64,000 nucleotides of DNA from an uncultured Lachnospiraceae bacterium (GCA_910589195.1 CAJUTC010000002.1:62001-126000), one strand, 5' to 3'. Numbered from the stretch's first letter, positions 1-9,278 are shown. Notes: generated by a model not told the origin, from the sequence alone. Made by a program: numbers and translations.

Positions 1-1074
1 GAACTGACATTAGGATTTTTGGGAGGGCCGATTACCCAGGGGAGTTTGGCTTCCCGGCCAGAGCATTCCTACGCGGAAAACGTGTACAGGTGGTGGAAGG
101 AAACCTTTCCGAATGCGCATTTCCAGTATGTGAATGCAGGAGTTGGGGGGACAGATTCCCATTTTGGAACGGCCAGGGCCAAAAGGGATTTGCTGGAGAA
201 GGATCCGGATGTGGTGGTGGTGGATTTCAGTGTGAACGATCTGCCGGAAAAGCATTTCCAGGAAACGTTTGAGGGTCTTTTGCGGAAGATCCTTGGCTGG
301 CATTCTAGGCCAGCAGTGCTGGTGCTGAATAATGTATATTACGATACCGGGAAGAGCGCGCAGGATCTCCATAACCAGGTGGCTGGGCATTACCAGGTTC
401 CCTGGGTTAGCATACGGGATACGGTTTACCGGGAAATGGCCGGTGGCGTGTATGCCATGGGGGAACTGACGGCAGATGGCCTTCATCCTAATGATTTTGG
501 CCATGGCCTGGTGGCGCGGGAAGTGATCCGGTATTTGGAAGAAGTAAAGCAGGAAGCCCAAAAACAGGGAGTTTGCGGAATTGTAAAGAATGGCTGGATT
601 TTTGCGGAGGAGAGGAAACTTCCGGAACCGCTGACAAGGAACGGGTATGAGCACGCGGTATATCTGGACTGCCGGAACAGTTTTCCGGAATTATCCGGTT
701 TTGTCCCGGATGCCAGGGAAGAAATGTACCGAGGGGATTTTTTTCGGAACGGATGGATTGGGAAGAAAAAAGGAAACGGGATTTGTTTTGAGGTAGAATG
801 TTCCTGCCTGGCCATCCAGTACAGGAAGGCTGTGGGAGGAAGAGCCTGCATTGCTGGGATAACGGTGGAGAGGGAAGACGGAAGCGGCAAGAGCAAAGGA
901 GAAACGATTGGGAACGGTGTAATGCTGGACGGAAATTTTGACGAGGATTGGGGAGATTGCCTGTACCTGCAGGAGCTTTTGCGCTACAGGGACAGGGCAA
1001 GGTACAAAGTCCGGATTGAGGTTACAAAAGAAGGGGAGATTCCCTTCTACCTCCTGTCATTGATTGTGGCATGA
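1..1074 (+). CDS. SGNH/GDSL-hydrolase family protein, 5' end outside window
   Basis: The frame is open from base 1, so the start lies upstream. Block I reads LGFLGGPITQGS, block II has NAGVGGTDSHFGTAR, block III is FSVND and block V is DGLHPND, the order of an SGNH (GDSL-like) esterase. A C-terminal domain of about 150 residues follows; it may be an accessory beta domain, but I do not recognise it. In family members block I carries the nucleophile serine (GDS or GGS). Here that position, bases 28-30, is CCG (proline), so the protein may be catalytically dead, or the base may be an error. No signal sequence can be judged because the N-terminus is missing. The usual role of such proteins is deacetylation or esterolysis of carbohydrates; the substrate here is unknown. 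Confidence 0.8.
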   Translation, partial: ELTLGFLGGPITQGSLASRPEHSYAENVYRWWKETFPNAHFQYVNAGVGGTDSHFGTARAKRDLLEKDPDVVVVDFSVNDLPEKHFQETFEGLLRKILGWHSRPAVLVLNNVYYDTGKSAQDLHNQVAGHYQVPWVSIRDTVYREMAGGVYAMGELTADGLHPNDFGHGLVAREVIRYLEEVKQEAQKQGVCGIVKNGWIFAEERKLPEPLTRNGYEHAVYLDCRNSFPELSGFVPDAREEMYRGDFFRNGWIGKKKGNGICFEVECSCLAIQYRKAVGGRACIAGITVEREDGSGKSKGETIGNGVMLDGNFDEDWGDCLYLQELLRYRDRARYKVRIEVTKEGEIPFYLLSLIVA

Positions 1075-1272
1075 ATGTTTGCGGTACTGCGTTTTTGCGG
1101 GCGCGAAAAGGTTTCGGTTAAAGATGGAGATCACCGGCGTACAGCCGGATAAATGCCGCATCCGGCGGTTTTAGCCGTTTTAGGCTTGGCCGGACGGAAA
1201 AGAAATGGGATGTGCTGGAGAACAGCAGCGCGGCAGATAGACTAAGAATGAGTAACCAGGGAGGATGTTTGC

Positions 1273-2997
1273 ATGACGGCGAGAGCGATTTATGATTTTT
1301 GGTGTGAGGACAGCTATTTTGACCAGGCGACGAAGGAAGAGCTGGCAGGGATAGCCGATCAGCCGGAAGAGATTGAGGAGCGATTTTACCGGGATTTAGA
1401 GTTTGGAACCGGAGGACTGAGGGGGATTATCGGCGCGGGGACAAACCGGATGAACATTTATACGGTGCGCAAAGCTACCCAAGGATTGGCAAACTACATA
1501 ATAAAGGAAAAGACCAGTAAGAAAGGGATTGCCATCGCATATGATTCCAGGAGGATGTCGGCAGAGTTTGCACGGGAAGCGGCACTGTGCATGGCGGCTA
1601 ACGGGATTAAAGCGTATATCTTTGACTCCCTGCGGCCTACGCCGGAGCTGTCCTTTGCCTTAAGGGAACTGGGCTGTACTGCCGGGGTGGTGGTGACGGC
1701 CAGCCATAACCCGGCGGAGTATAACGGATATAAAGTGTACTGGGAGGACGGGGCCCAAGTGACGGCTCCACGGGATAGGGATATCATCCAGGAAGTGAAC
1801 GGGATTGAGAGCTTTTCCCAGGTGAAAACCATGGAGCTGGAGAAAGCTGTGGCAGCAGGCCTTTACCAGGTGATTGGGGAGGAAATCGACGATAAGTATA
1901 TCCAGGCGTTAAAAAAGCTGGTGCTGCGGCCGGAGGCGGTGAAACGGCAGGCAGATCAGCTTACAATCGTGTATACGCCTTTGCACGGAACCGGGAACCT
2001 TCCGGTCAGGAGGATTTTAAAGGAACTTGGGTTTACCCGGGTGTATGTGGTAAAAGAGCAAGAGCTTCCCGACGGGAATTTCCCCACGGTAAACTATCCT
2101 AACCCGGAAGATAAGAAAGCCTTTGCCCTGGCTCTTAAATTGGCGGAGGAAGTGGACGCGGATATTGTGCTGGCTACCGACCCAGACGCCGACCGCCTGG
2201 GGGTTTACGCAAAGGATAGCAGGGACGGGAAGTATAAGAGCTTTACGGGAAATATGTCCGGTATGGTGATTTTGGAATATCTCCTGTCCCAGAAAAAGGA
2301 ATTAGGGATTTTGCCGGAAAACGGGGCGGTCGTGACCACCATCGTATCCGGGAAAATGGCGAAAAAGCTGGCAGAACATTACCAGGTTGATTTGATGGAA
2401 ACGTTAACTGGGTTTAAGTATATCGGCGAGCAGATTAAATTTTTCCAGCAAAACTGTGACCATCAGTTTATTTTCGGCTACGAGGAAAGCTATGGCTGCC
2501 TGGAGGGAACCCATGCCAGGGATAAGGATGCGGTAGTAGCGGTGATGGCTCTTTGCGAGGCAGCGGCCTACTACAAGGAGCAGGGCTTAACCCTGTGCGG
2601 CCAGATGGAAAAGCTGTTTGAAACTTACGGATATTACCAGGAAGATCTTTGCACTGTTACCTTAAAGGGGCAGGACGGGGCGAAACAGATCGCCGGGATG
2701 ATGGAGCGGATCCGCAGCCAGGTTCCGGAGGAAATCGGAGGGTTTCAGGTTTTGACGTTCCGTGACTATGAGGCAGGAATTATAAAAAATATGGAAACCG
2801 GCAGCATTTCACCGGCAGGTCTTCCCAAATCCAACGTGCTGTATTTTGACTTGGAGCAGGATGGATGGTGCTGTGCCCGGCCTTCTGGCACGGAGCCGAA
2901 AATTAAGTTTTACGTGGGAGTAAAGGGAAACAGCAGAGAAGACGGACAAAAGAAGCTGGAAACCCTGATCCAGGCGGTACGGAAGCTGGCGGAGTAA
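1273..2997 (+). CDS. pgcA: Alpha-phosphoglucomutase / phosphomannomutase
   Basis: A 574-residue cytosolic enzyme of the alpha-D-phosphohexomutase superfamily, interconverting glucose-1-P and glucose-6-P (possibly also mannose phosphates). The four diagnostic loops are visible: the phosphoserine loop TASHNPAEYNGYKVY with Ser144, the metal loop DPDADRLG, the sugar loop GYEESYGCL and the C-terminal phosphate loop RPSGTEPKIKFY. The length fits the longer PgcA-type enzymes of Firmicutes. The start follows GGGAGG at 1259-1264. The next gene, a mannose-6-phosphate isomerase 85 bp downstream on the same strand, fits a sugar-phosphate interconversion pair. A 7-bp inverted repeat GCAAAAC/GTTTTGC (3023-3049) sits between them, without a T-run. 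Confidence 0.93.
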   Translation: MTARAIYDFWCEDSYFDQATKEELAGIADQPEEIEERFYRDLEFGTGGLRGIIGAGTNRMNIYTVRKATQGLANYIIKEKTSKKGIAIAYDSRRMSAEFAREAALCMAANGIKAYIFDSLRPTPELSFALRELGCTAGVVVTASHNPAEYNGYKVYWEDGAQVTAPRDRDIIQEVNGIESFSQVKTMELEKAVAAGLYQVIGEEIDDKYIQALKKLVLRPEAVKRQADQLTIVYTPLHGTGNLPVRRILKELGFTRVYVVKEQELPDGNFPTVNYPNPEDKKAFALALKLAEEVDADIVLATDPDADRLGVYAKDSRDGKYKSFTGNMSGMVILEYLLSQKKELGILPENGAVVTTIVSGKMAKKLAEHYQVDLMETLTGFKYIGEQIKFFQQNCDHQFIFGYEESYGCLEGTHARDKDAVVAVMALCEAAAYYKEQGLTLCGQMEKLFETYGYYQEDLCTVTLKGQDGAKQIAGMMERIRSQVPEEIGGFQVLTFRDYEAGIIKNMETGSISPAGLPKSNVLYFDLEQDGWCCARPSGTEPKIKFYVGVKGNSREDGQKKLETLIQAVRKLAE

Positions 2998-3082
2998 GGG
3001 AGGCTGTTTTACCTGCGGGGCGGCAAAACATCAGATAAGGGCGTTTTGCAAAACAACCGCGGCGGGAAAGGAAGATTGGGCT

Positions 3083-4036
3083 ATGGCATTATTAAAATTG
3101 GCCCCCAGTTTTAAGGATTATATCTGGGGAGGCCATCGGTTAGTAGAGGAATACAATAAAGCGTATGACGGGGAGGTGCTTGCGGAAAGCTGGGAATTAT
3201 CCTGCCACCCGGACGGCCCGTCCACCATTATGAACGGGGCGGATGCAGGGAAAACCCTGGCGGAATATATCCGGGAAAAGGGCAGGGCGGTTCTGGGCAG
3301 CCACTGCAGCCGGTTTGAAGATTTCCCGATCTTAATTAAATTTATTGACGCGAAGGATAATTTATCCATCCAGGTACATCCGGATAACCGGTATGCCCTG
3401 GAAAACGAGCACCAGTACGGGAAGACGGAAATGTGGTACGTGATGGACTGTAAGGAAGGGTCTTACCTTTATTATGGGTTTAAAAAAGAAATTGATAAAG
3501 AGGAATTTAAGAGCCGGATTGAGGAAGACACATTGCTGGAGGTGTTAAATCCTGTCCAGGTGCAGAAAGGCGACGTGCTGTTTATCGAGGCAGGAACCCT
3601 TCATGCTATCGGAAAGGATATTGTGATTGCGGAGATCCAGCAGAATTCCAATGTAACCTACCGGGTGTACGATTATGGCCGAGTGGGAAAAGACGGAAAA
3701 AAGCGGGATCTCCACATCGAAAAAGCTCTGGCCGTGACGAAATGCATCCCCATTATCCGGGGAAAAACCTGCAATCCCCATATTGCCAGGTGCGACTATT
3801 TTACCGTAGATAAGCTGAACCTAGACGGCCAGGTGATGGATAAAATGTGCGGCCATGTAGGAGGGGGATCGTTTGTCAGCATCTTGATCATGGAAGGGGA
3901 GGGGCAGGTTTCCTGCGGTGGGGAGAGCCTGCCTTACCGGAAAGGCGACAGCTTTTTCCTTACTGCGTGGAGCGGATCTTATGCGATTACCGGGAACTGC
4001 CAGGCTCTGGTAACTACCGTTGGGGAAAAAGCATAG
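3083..4036 (+). CDS. manA: Mannose-6-phosphate isomerase, class I
   Basis: A 317-residue cupin-fold zinc isomerase converting mannose-6-P to fructose-6-P. Visible family signatures are the zinc-site segments IQVHPDN and KTEMWYV, then EAGTLHAIG, and the N-terminal block FKDYIWGGHRL. Length and order match the short Bacillus-type ManA/Pmi rather than the longer enterobacterial form. It lies 85 bp after the phosphomutase gene and is probably cotranscribed with it. The ATG start is preceded by GGAAAGGAAG at a usable distance. Complete, with no unusual features seen. Confidence 0.92.
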   Translation: MALLKLAPSFKDYIWGGHRLVEEYNKAYDGEVLAESWELSCHPDGPSTIMNGADAGKTLAEYIREKGRAVLGSHCSRFEDFPILIKFIDAKDNLSIQVHPDNRYALENEHQYGKTEMWYVMDCKEGSYLYYGFKKEIDKEEFKSRIEEDTLLEVLNPVQVQKGDVLFIEAGTLHAIGKDIVIAEIQQNSNVTYRVYDYGRVGKDGKKRDLHIEKALAVTKCIPIIRGKTCNPHIARCDYFTVDKLNLDGQVMDKMCGHVGGGSFVSILIMEGEGQVSCGGESLPYRKGDSFFLTAWSGSYAITGNCQALVTTVGEKA

Positions 4037-4263
4037 GATTTTATCCTTACCAGGGTCAAAGAGCTTTTAACCCCAATATCAATCATTATTGAAGATGGGG
4101 GGTTATGAAAAAACACACACGACTAAGCAAAAGACTGTTTGGAGCGGCTATGGCGGCAGTTATGACTGGCAGCTCCATAACAGGCGGCAAGGGAAGGTTT
4201 TGGTTCCAAAACGGAAACAGTCGGCATAAACTGGCAGTAAGAATTTTTCTGCCGGAGGATGGG

Positions 4264-4524
4264 ATGCGCATCTGCGATTTAAAATATCGGGAAGTCATTA
4301 ATATTCGGAACTGTAAACGTTTGGGATTTGCTGGGGATATTGATTTTGATTTGGAAACAGGCTGTATTTTGGCAATTATTGTCCCTGGCCCGCCTACAAT
4401 CTGCGGTTTTTTAGGACGGGAAAAGGAGTTTATTATTCCATTCGGCTGCATCAAACAGGTAGGGCCGGATATTATCCTGGTAGATGTGGATGAAAAGGAG
4501 GTATCCGGGAAATGTAAGGCCTGA
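4264..4524 (+). CDS. ymxH: YlmC/YmxH family PRC-barrel protein
   Basis: An 86-residue protein beginning MRICDLKYREVINI, the normal N-terminus of the small YlmC/YmxH PRC-barrel family found beside sporulation sigma-factor genes in Bacilli and Clostridia. Its molecular role is not established. The start at 4264 is chosen because GGAGG (4254-4258) lies 5 nt upstream and because the family begins exactly here. The frame is, however, open back to an ATG at 4105, which adds 53 residues beginning MKKHTRLSKRLFGAAMAAVM and resembling an export signal. That extension is probably a remnant or not translated as part of this protein. In many Clostridia ymxH lies next to nrdR; here an RpiR/PTS operon lies between them. 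Confidence 0.85.
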   Translation: MRICDLKYREVINIRNCKRLGFAGDIDFDLETGCILAIIVPGPPTICGFLGREKEFIIPFGCIKQVGPDIILVDVDEKEVSGKCKA

Positions 4525-4585
4525 CGTTTCCGGATACATTCCAGAACCTTATAGAACCTTATATGAAAAAATTGCTTCCGGGCAG

Positions 4586-4613
4586 TTGCCGATTTTTTTT
4601 AATATGCTATAAT
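4586..4613 (+). promoter_or_regulatory. Promoter of rpiR gene
   Basis: TTGCCG (4586-4591), a 16-nt spacer and a perfect TATAAT (4608-4613) preceded by TG at 4605-4606 (extended -10). The expected transcript start near 4620 leaves a leader of about 75 nt before the GTG start of the RpiR gene. Confidence 0.7.
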
Positions 4614-4696
4614 TTTCACCAAGATGATACCATGCCAGGTTTTGGAAGTACAGATAGGGATTCAAGGTGTTCTGCAGCATACAGGAGGTGGCAAAG

Positions 4697-5605
4697 GTGA
4701 TTTTAGAGCGTTTAAAGGAAATGAAAGGATTTACACATCAAGAGCAGGCCGTCGCACAGTATATTTTATCCCAGGTGGAAAACATTCAGGGAATGTCGTC
4801 GGATGAGTTGGCGAAGGCCTCCTACACCAGCAAAGCAACGGTAGTGCGGCTTTGTAAGAAGCTGGGCGTAGCCGGGTATCAGGAGTTAAAGTATGAATTA
4901 ATTTCGGAAATGATACAGAATATCCGGGTGAACCAACTGCTGAGCCAAGAGCCAATCACAGAAAAAAGTACCTATTCGGAAATTTTAGATACACTCCCTC
5001 ATTTGTATGACAAAGCCATTACAGACACGAAGCTTTGCATGGATAAGAATGTGATGATCCGGATTTTTAATCGGATTCAGGTGGCGGATCGAATTGATAT
5101 TTATGGAAGCGGGATCAGTTATATCCTGGCACAGTCAGCAGCGTTTAAATTCGCTACATTGGGGATGGAATGTACAGCTTATGAGGGAGTGAACGGCCAC
5201 TATCTCTCAGCGGCAAAAAAGCAGAAATCGGTATCATTTGTGATTACCTTTACCGGGGCAAACCGCTCAATGATTGATGTAGCCCGGTATCTGAAATCAA
5301 CGACAGACACTTATGTGGTAGGAATTGTAGGAAGGCATAATGATGAAATACGGAAATGGTGCAATGAATATGTGGAGATCCCTTCCAGGGATTCCCTATT
5401 AAGCTTAAAGGTGGTTACATCGTTTACAGCTACTACATATGTGCTGGATATTTTCTTTTCCATGTACCTGTCACGCCATTACGAGCAGCATGTCCGCTCT
5501 TCCTTAGAAATGGTATGCCATGAGTCGCTCCGCACAGCAGTGGATTACTGGAATATGAGGGAATTGCCACAGGAATCCCAACAGAAGGAAGGAGAAGAGA
5601 AATAA
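4697..5605 (+). CDS. MurR/RpiR-family transcriptional regulator
   Basis: About 302 residues. An N-terminal HTH_6 domain with SKATVVRLCKKLGVAGYQEL is followed by a sugar-isomerase (SIS) ligand domain with IDIYGSGISYILAQ and SFVITFTGANRSMID. Such proteins sense phosphosugars and usually control the adjacent operon, here a beta-glucoside PTS transporter and 6-phospho-beta-glucosidase. GTG at 4697 is chosen because AGGAGGTG (4683-4690) sits 6 nt upstream; an ATG at 4667 in the same frame lacks such a site and would add 10 residues. The likely operator is the large dyad at 5655-5716 downstream of this gene. Whether it activates or represses cannot be told from sequence. Confidence 0.88.
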   Translation: MILERLKEMKGFTHQEQAVAQYILSQVENIQGMSSDELAKASYTSKATVVRLCKKLGVAGYQELKYELISEMIQNIRVNQLLSQEPITEKSTYSEILDTLPHLYDKAITDTKLCMDKNVMIRIFNRIQVADRIDIYGSGISYILAQSAAFKFATLGMECTAYEGVNGHYLSAAKKQKSVSFVITFTGANRSMIDVARYLKSTTDTYVVGIVGRHNDEIRKWCNEYVEIPSRDSLLSLKVVTSFTATTYVLDIFFSMYLSRHYEQHVRSSLEMVCHESLRTAVDYWNMRELPQESQQKEGEEK

Positions 5606-5654
5606 AGGAAACACTATTTTCTGAAAAAGGGAAAATGTTGGAATCTAGCAGGAA

Positions 5655-5716
5655 TTTGGACCATTGTTTCAAAATCAGCGGTGCCAGCAAAGCTAATTTT
5701 GAAACAGCGGTCCAAA
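5655..5716. promoter_or_regulatory. 25-bp-arm inverted repeat before the PTS gene
   Basis: The left arm 5655-5679 starts TTTGGACCATTGTTTCAAAA and the right arm 5692-5716 ends TTTTGAAACAGCGGTCCAAA. Twenty-two of 25 positions pair across a 12-nt spacer (5680-5691). No T-run follows, so it is not an obvious terminator. It lies in the 195-bp gap between the RpiR gene and the PTS gene. The best reading is a paired RpiR operator with half-sites TGTTTCAAAAT; a structured leader is the alternative. Confidence 0.7.
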
Positions 5717-5800
5717 TGTGTTTGGAAGGAAGGATATTTTTAAATATTTGTGGTACGCTTACTTCATAAGAATATTTGATTAAACGAAGGAGGAGTACCA

Positions 5801-7711
5801 ATGAATTATCCAGAGCTTGCGAAAAAGATATTGGAACTTGTAGGCGGCTCCGGTAATATTTCCGGATTGACACATTGCGCTACCAGGCTTCGGTTCAACC
5901 TGAAGGATGATAGCAAGGCTCAGACAGATGCCTTAAAAAAGGTTAATGGCGTTATGGGTGTTGTGAACAAGGGCGGTCAGTACCAGGTAGTGATTGGAAG
6001 CGATGTTGCCAGTGTATATCAGCCGCTGACCGAAATGTGTGATTTAAAAGAGGGCAAAGCAGGAACGGGGCAGGAAACAGGGAAGGATGAGAGGAAGCTG
6101 GTGGAGCGGCTGGTAGATACCCTGTCTGGTATCTTTACCCCTATTCTTCCGGCAATTACGGCTGCCGGTATGATTAAGGCAATTTTAGCGCTGCTGGTAG
6201 CATTTAACCTGGCAGATAAAACAGGATACACATACCGGGTACTGAATTTTATGGCAGATGCGGCATTTTATTTCCTGCCAGTATTATTGGCGGCTTCCGC
6301 GGCAAAAAAATTTAAGTGCAACCAGTATCTTGCCATGATGCTTGGCGGTATTTTATTGCATCCTGATTTTGTCAGCATGGTAGCTGAGGCAAAGGAGAGC
6401 GGGGAAGCCATCCGGATTTTTCTGCTGCCCATTACCAATGCCAGCTATTCTTCATCAGTGCTGCCGATTATCCTGATCGTATGGTTTATGTCCTATGTGG
6501 AGCCAATTGCGGATCGCGTATCCCCTAAGGCAGTAAAATTTTTTACCAAACCTCTTATAACAGCAATTGTAACCGGAATTGCCGGCCTGGTAGTGATTGG
6601 GCCGATTGGAACGATAATCAGCAATGTGGTTGCTTCTGGAGTACATGGTTTGAACCGTTACTGCGGTTGGCTGGTGCCAGCTCTTGTAGGCGGTCTGACG
6701 CCGCTGCTTGTTATGACGGGAACCCACTATGGATTAATTCCTATTGGCATTAATAACCGTATGACCATCGGATATGACACACTGATTTATCCTGGTATGC
6801 TGGGTTCCAATGTGGCCCAGGGCGGAGCGGCGCTTGCGGTAGCGGTTAAGAGCAAAAAATCTGAAATTAAGCAGTTAGCCTCCTCAGCAGGCATTACCGC
6901 GGTATGCGGAATCACAGAACCAGCATTGTATGGCGTTAATATCCGGTTTAAGACGCCGCTGTATTCCGCTATGATTGGCGGCGGCATCGGCGGATTTATT
7001 ATGGGGATTTTAAATGTAAAAAACTATTCTGGCGGTTCCCCGGGATTTTTGACGCTGCCCAGCTATTTGGGAGGTGACGGACTGACCGATTTTTACTTTG
7101 CGGCTCTTGGAGCAGTTATTAGCGTGGCAGTTGCGTTTGTGGCGTGCTTTATTTTGTATCGGGATCCGGCAGGCGAAGATGAGGAATCCGCGGACAATGC
7201 CAGCGGCAAGCCAGCTCTGGAAAATGTTTCGGAGGAGGGACATGTTTCAAAGGCTATAAAGCCTGTAACCATCGCAGCGCCATTAGCAGGAGCAGTAGTT
7301 CCCTTGTCGCAGGTTAATGATCCCACCTTTGCAGAAGGGATTCTTGGCAAAGGGATAGCAATTCAGCCCTCATCGGGCGTTGTGGTTTCTCCGATAAATG
7401 GTACCATTGCGTCTGTTTTTGATACAGGTCACGCTGTTGGCCTGGTTTCTGATGATGGCGCTGAAGTGTTGATCCATGTAGGTCTGGATACAGTGAATCT
7501 TAAGGGAAGGCATTTCACTGTAAAAAAGGCCGGAGGCGATCAAGTTCGGATAGGAGATGTGATCCTGGAGTTTGACAAAGACGCCATTACAGCAGAAGGG
7601 TACGAGGTAATAACACCGGTGATTATATCCAACCATTTTAATTTTACAGAAGTAGAACCACTGGCAGAGGGTACGGTGAAAACTGGTGATGCCCTGCTTC
7701 GGCTGCGTTAG
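5801..7711 (+). CDS. bglP: Beta-glucoside-specific PTS EIIBCA transporter
   Basis: A 636-residue membrane permease that imports and phosphorylates aryl- or beta-glucosides using phosphate from HPr. Domain order is EIIB (about 1-85, phospho-cysteine Cys26 in THCATRLRF), membrane EIIC (about 105-460, with VIGPIGTIISN and GTHYGLIPIGINN) and a C-terminal Crr-like EIIA (about 495-636, phospho-histidine His559 in LIHVGLDTVNL). All three are complete, so the protein does not need a separate EIIA. AAGGAGGAG (5787-5795) gives the start. It lies between rpiR and a GH1 6-phospho-beta-glucosidase, a standard beta-glucoside operon. Confidence 0.95.
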   Translation: MNYPELAKKILELVGGSGNISGLTHCATRLRFNLKDDSKAQTDALKKVNGVMGVVNKGGQYQVVIGSDVASVYQPLTEMCDLKEGKAGTGQETGKDERKLVERLVDTLSGIFTPILPAITAAGMIKAILALLVAFNLADKTGYTYRVLNFMADAAFYFLPVLLAASAAKKFKCNQYLAMMLGGILLHPDFVSMVAEAKESGEAIRIFLLPITNASYSSSVLPIILIVWFMSYVEPIADRVSPKAVKFFTKPLITAIVTGIAGLVVIGPIGTIISNVVASGVHGLNRYCGWLVPALVGGLTPLLVMTGTHYGLIPIGINNRMTIGYDTLIYPGMLGSNVAQGGAALAVAVKSKKSEIKQLASSAGITAVCGITEPALYGVNIRFKTPLYSAMIGGGIGGFIMGILNVKNYSGGSPGFLTLPSYLGGDGLTDFYFAALGAVISVAVAFVACFILYRDPAGEDEESADNASGKPALENVSEEGHVSKAIKPVTIAAPLAGAVVPLSQVNDPTFAEGILGKGIAIQPSSGVVVSPINGTIASVFDTGHAVGLVSDDGAEVLIHVGLDTVNLKGRHFTVKKAGGDQVRIGDVILEFDKDAITAEGYEVITPVIISNHFNFTEVEPLAEGTVKTGDALLRLR

Positions 7712-7787
7712 GCAGATGCCAGGCTAAAACAGCGAGATCCGGAAATGCCGGCTTTTAATGGGAAAACCAATTTGAGGGAGGTATATC

Positions 7788-9215
7788 ATGGGAATAAATA
7801 CATTTCCAGAGAATTTTCTCTGGGGAGGAGCAGTGGCGGCTAACCAGTGCGAAGGAGCATATCTGGAGGGCGGTAAGGGACTCTCAGTACAGGATGTGCT
7901 GCCTCATGGACTGCGGGGAGCGCGGACAGAGGAACCAACGCCAGATAACTTGAAGCTGAAAGGGATTGATTTTTACCATCGGTATCGGGAAGATATTAAA
8001 CTGTTTGCAGAGATGGGGTTTAAAGTATTCCGTACTTCTATTTCCTGGCCCAGGATTTTTCCGGAGGGCGATGAGGAACAGCCAAATGAAGAGGGCCTGC
8101 TGTTTTATGACAACCTGTTCGACGAGTGCAGGAAATATGGAATTGAGCCGTTAGTGACCATTTCCCACTATGAAACGCCGTTAGGGTTGGCAAAAAAGTA
8201 TGATGGCTGGAGAAGCCGAAAGCTGGTTGACTTTTTTGAGCGGTACTGCCGGACGATTTTCCAACGCTATGGAAAGAAGGTAAAGTATTGGTTAACCTTT
8301 AATGAGATTAACTCATTGATTCATGCCCCTTTTATGAGCGGCGGCATCATAACTCCCAAAGAGAAGCTGACGGAGCAGGATTTGTACCAGGCAATGCATC
8401 ATGAGCTGGTAGCAAGTGCCCTGGCGGTAAAGATAGGACATGAGCAAATGCCAGACGCCAAAATAGGCTGTATGATTTTAGGGATCACAGCATATCCGCT
8501 GACACCGGATCCAGATGATATTATCGCGACAATGATGAAGGATCGGGAAACCCTGATGTTTGCGGATATCCATGCCAGAGGGAAATATCCGGTTTACCTT
8601 ACGAACATGTTCGCTGAGAAAGGGATCCGGATTCAAATGGAGCCAGAGGATAAGGAGCTGCTAAAGAATACCGTAGATTTTATTTCCTTCAGCTATTATT
8701 CCAGTATCTGCCAAACGGTGCATTCCGAGCTAGGGATCGATACTGGCGGAAATCTTTCCAGAGGCTATAAAAATCCTTATTTAAAGGCGTCCCAATGGGG
8801 ATGGCAGATTGACCCTAAAGGTTTGCGTTATACGCTGAACAAGCTATATGACCGTTACCAGCTTCCGCTGTTTATCGTAGAAAATGGGCTGGGAGCTGTG
8901 GACGAGCTGATAACATTAGAAAACGGGGAAAAGACGGTTGAAGACGACTATCGGATTGACTACTTGCGGCAACATTTACTGCAGGCGCGGGAGGCTATCC
9001 ATGACGGAGTAGAGCTTTTAGGATATACCTCCTGGGGATGCATTGACTTGGTCAGCGCGTCCACAGCCGAGATGAAGAAACGGTATGGCTATATTTATGT
9101 GGATCGCAATGACGATGGCAGCGGAAGCTTTGAACGATACCGGAAGAAATCATTTTACTGGTATAAAAAAGTGATTGAATCTAATGGAGCGTCATTGGAT
9201 GAAGCGATAGGATAA
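7788..9215 (+). CDS. bglA: 6-phospho-beta-glucosidase, GH1
   Basis: A 475-residue cytosolic glycoside hydrolase family 1 enzyme that splits the phosphorylated beta-glucosides delivered by the upstream PTS. The acid/base is Glu173 in TFNEIN and the nucleophile Glu365 in FIVENGLG. The phospho-sugar pocket signature STAEMKKRYGYIYVD marks the 6-phospho specificity rather than a plain beta-glucosidase. The N-terminus FPENFLWGGAVAANQCEGA is typical. The start follows GGGAGG at 7774-7779. It lies 76 bp after the PTS gene, and a strong hairpin terminator ends the operon. Confidence 0.94.
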   Translation: MGINTFPENFLWGGAVAANQCEGAYLEGGKGLSVQDVLPHGLRGARTEEPTPDNLKLKGIDFYHRYREDIKLFAEMGFKVFRTSISWPRIFPEGDEEQPNEEGLLFYDNLFDECRKYGIEPLVTISHYETPLGLAKKYDGWRSRKLVDFFERYCRTIFQRYGKKVKYWLTFNEINSLIHAPFMSGGIITPKEKLTEQDLYQAMHHELVASALAVKIGHEQMPDAKIGCMILGITAYPLTPDPDDIIATMMKDRETLMFADIHARGKYPVYLTNMFAEKGIRIQMEPEDKELLKNTVDFISFSYYSSICQTVHSELGIDTGGNLSRGYKNPYLKASQWGWQIDPKGLRYTLNKLYDRYQLPLFIVENGLGAVDELITLENGEKTVEDDYRIDYLRQHLLQAREAIHDGVELLGYTSWGCIDLVSASTAEMKKRYGYIYVDRNDDGSGSFERYRKKSFYWYKKVIESNGASLDEAIG

Positions 9216-9230
9216 AATTAATAGAGGCAG

Positions 9231-9278
9231 AAAACGGCATTTACATGAAAGACTCTCATATTGTAAGTGCCGTTTTTT
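9231..9278 (+). terminator. Rho-independent terminator of bgl operon
   Basis: AAAACGGCATTTACA (9231-9245) pairs with TGTAAGTGCCGTTTT (9262-9276) with one G-T wobble across a 16-nt loop, followed by TTTTTT and a second T-run at 9281-9286. Confidence 0.9.

Noticed and set aside
4592..4600. T-run that could be a terminator after ymxH
   Set aside because: Only a 3-bp stem precedes it, and the stretch is better explained as the spacer of the rpiR promoter.
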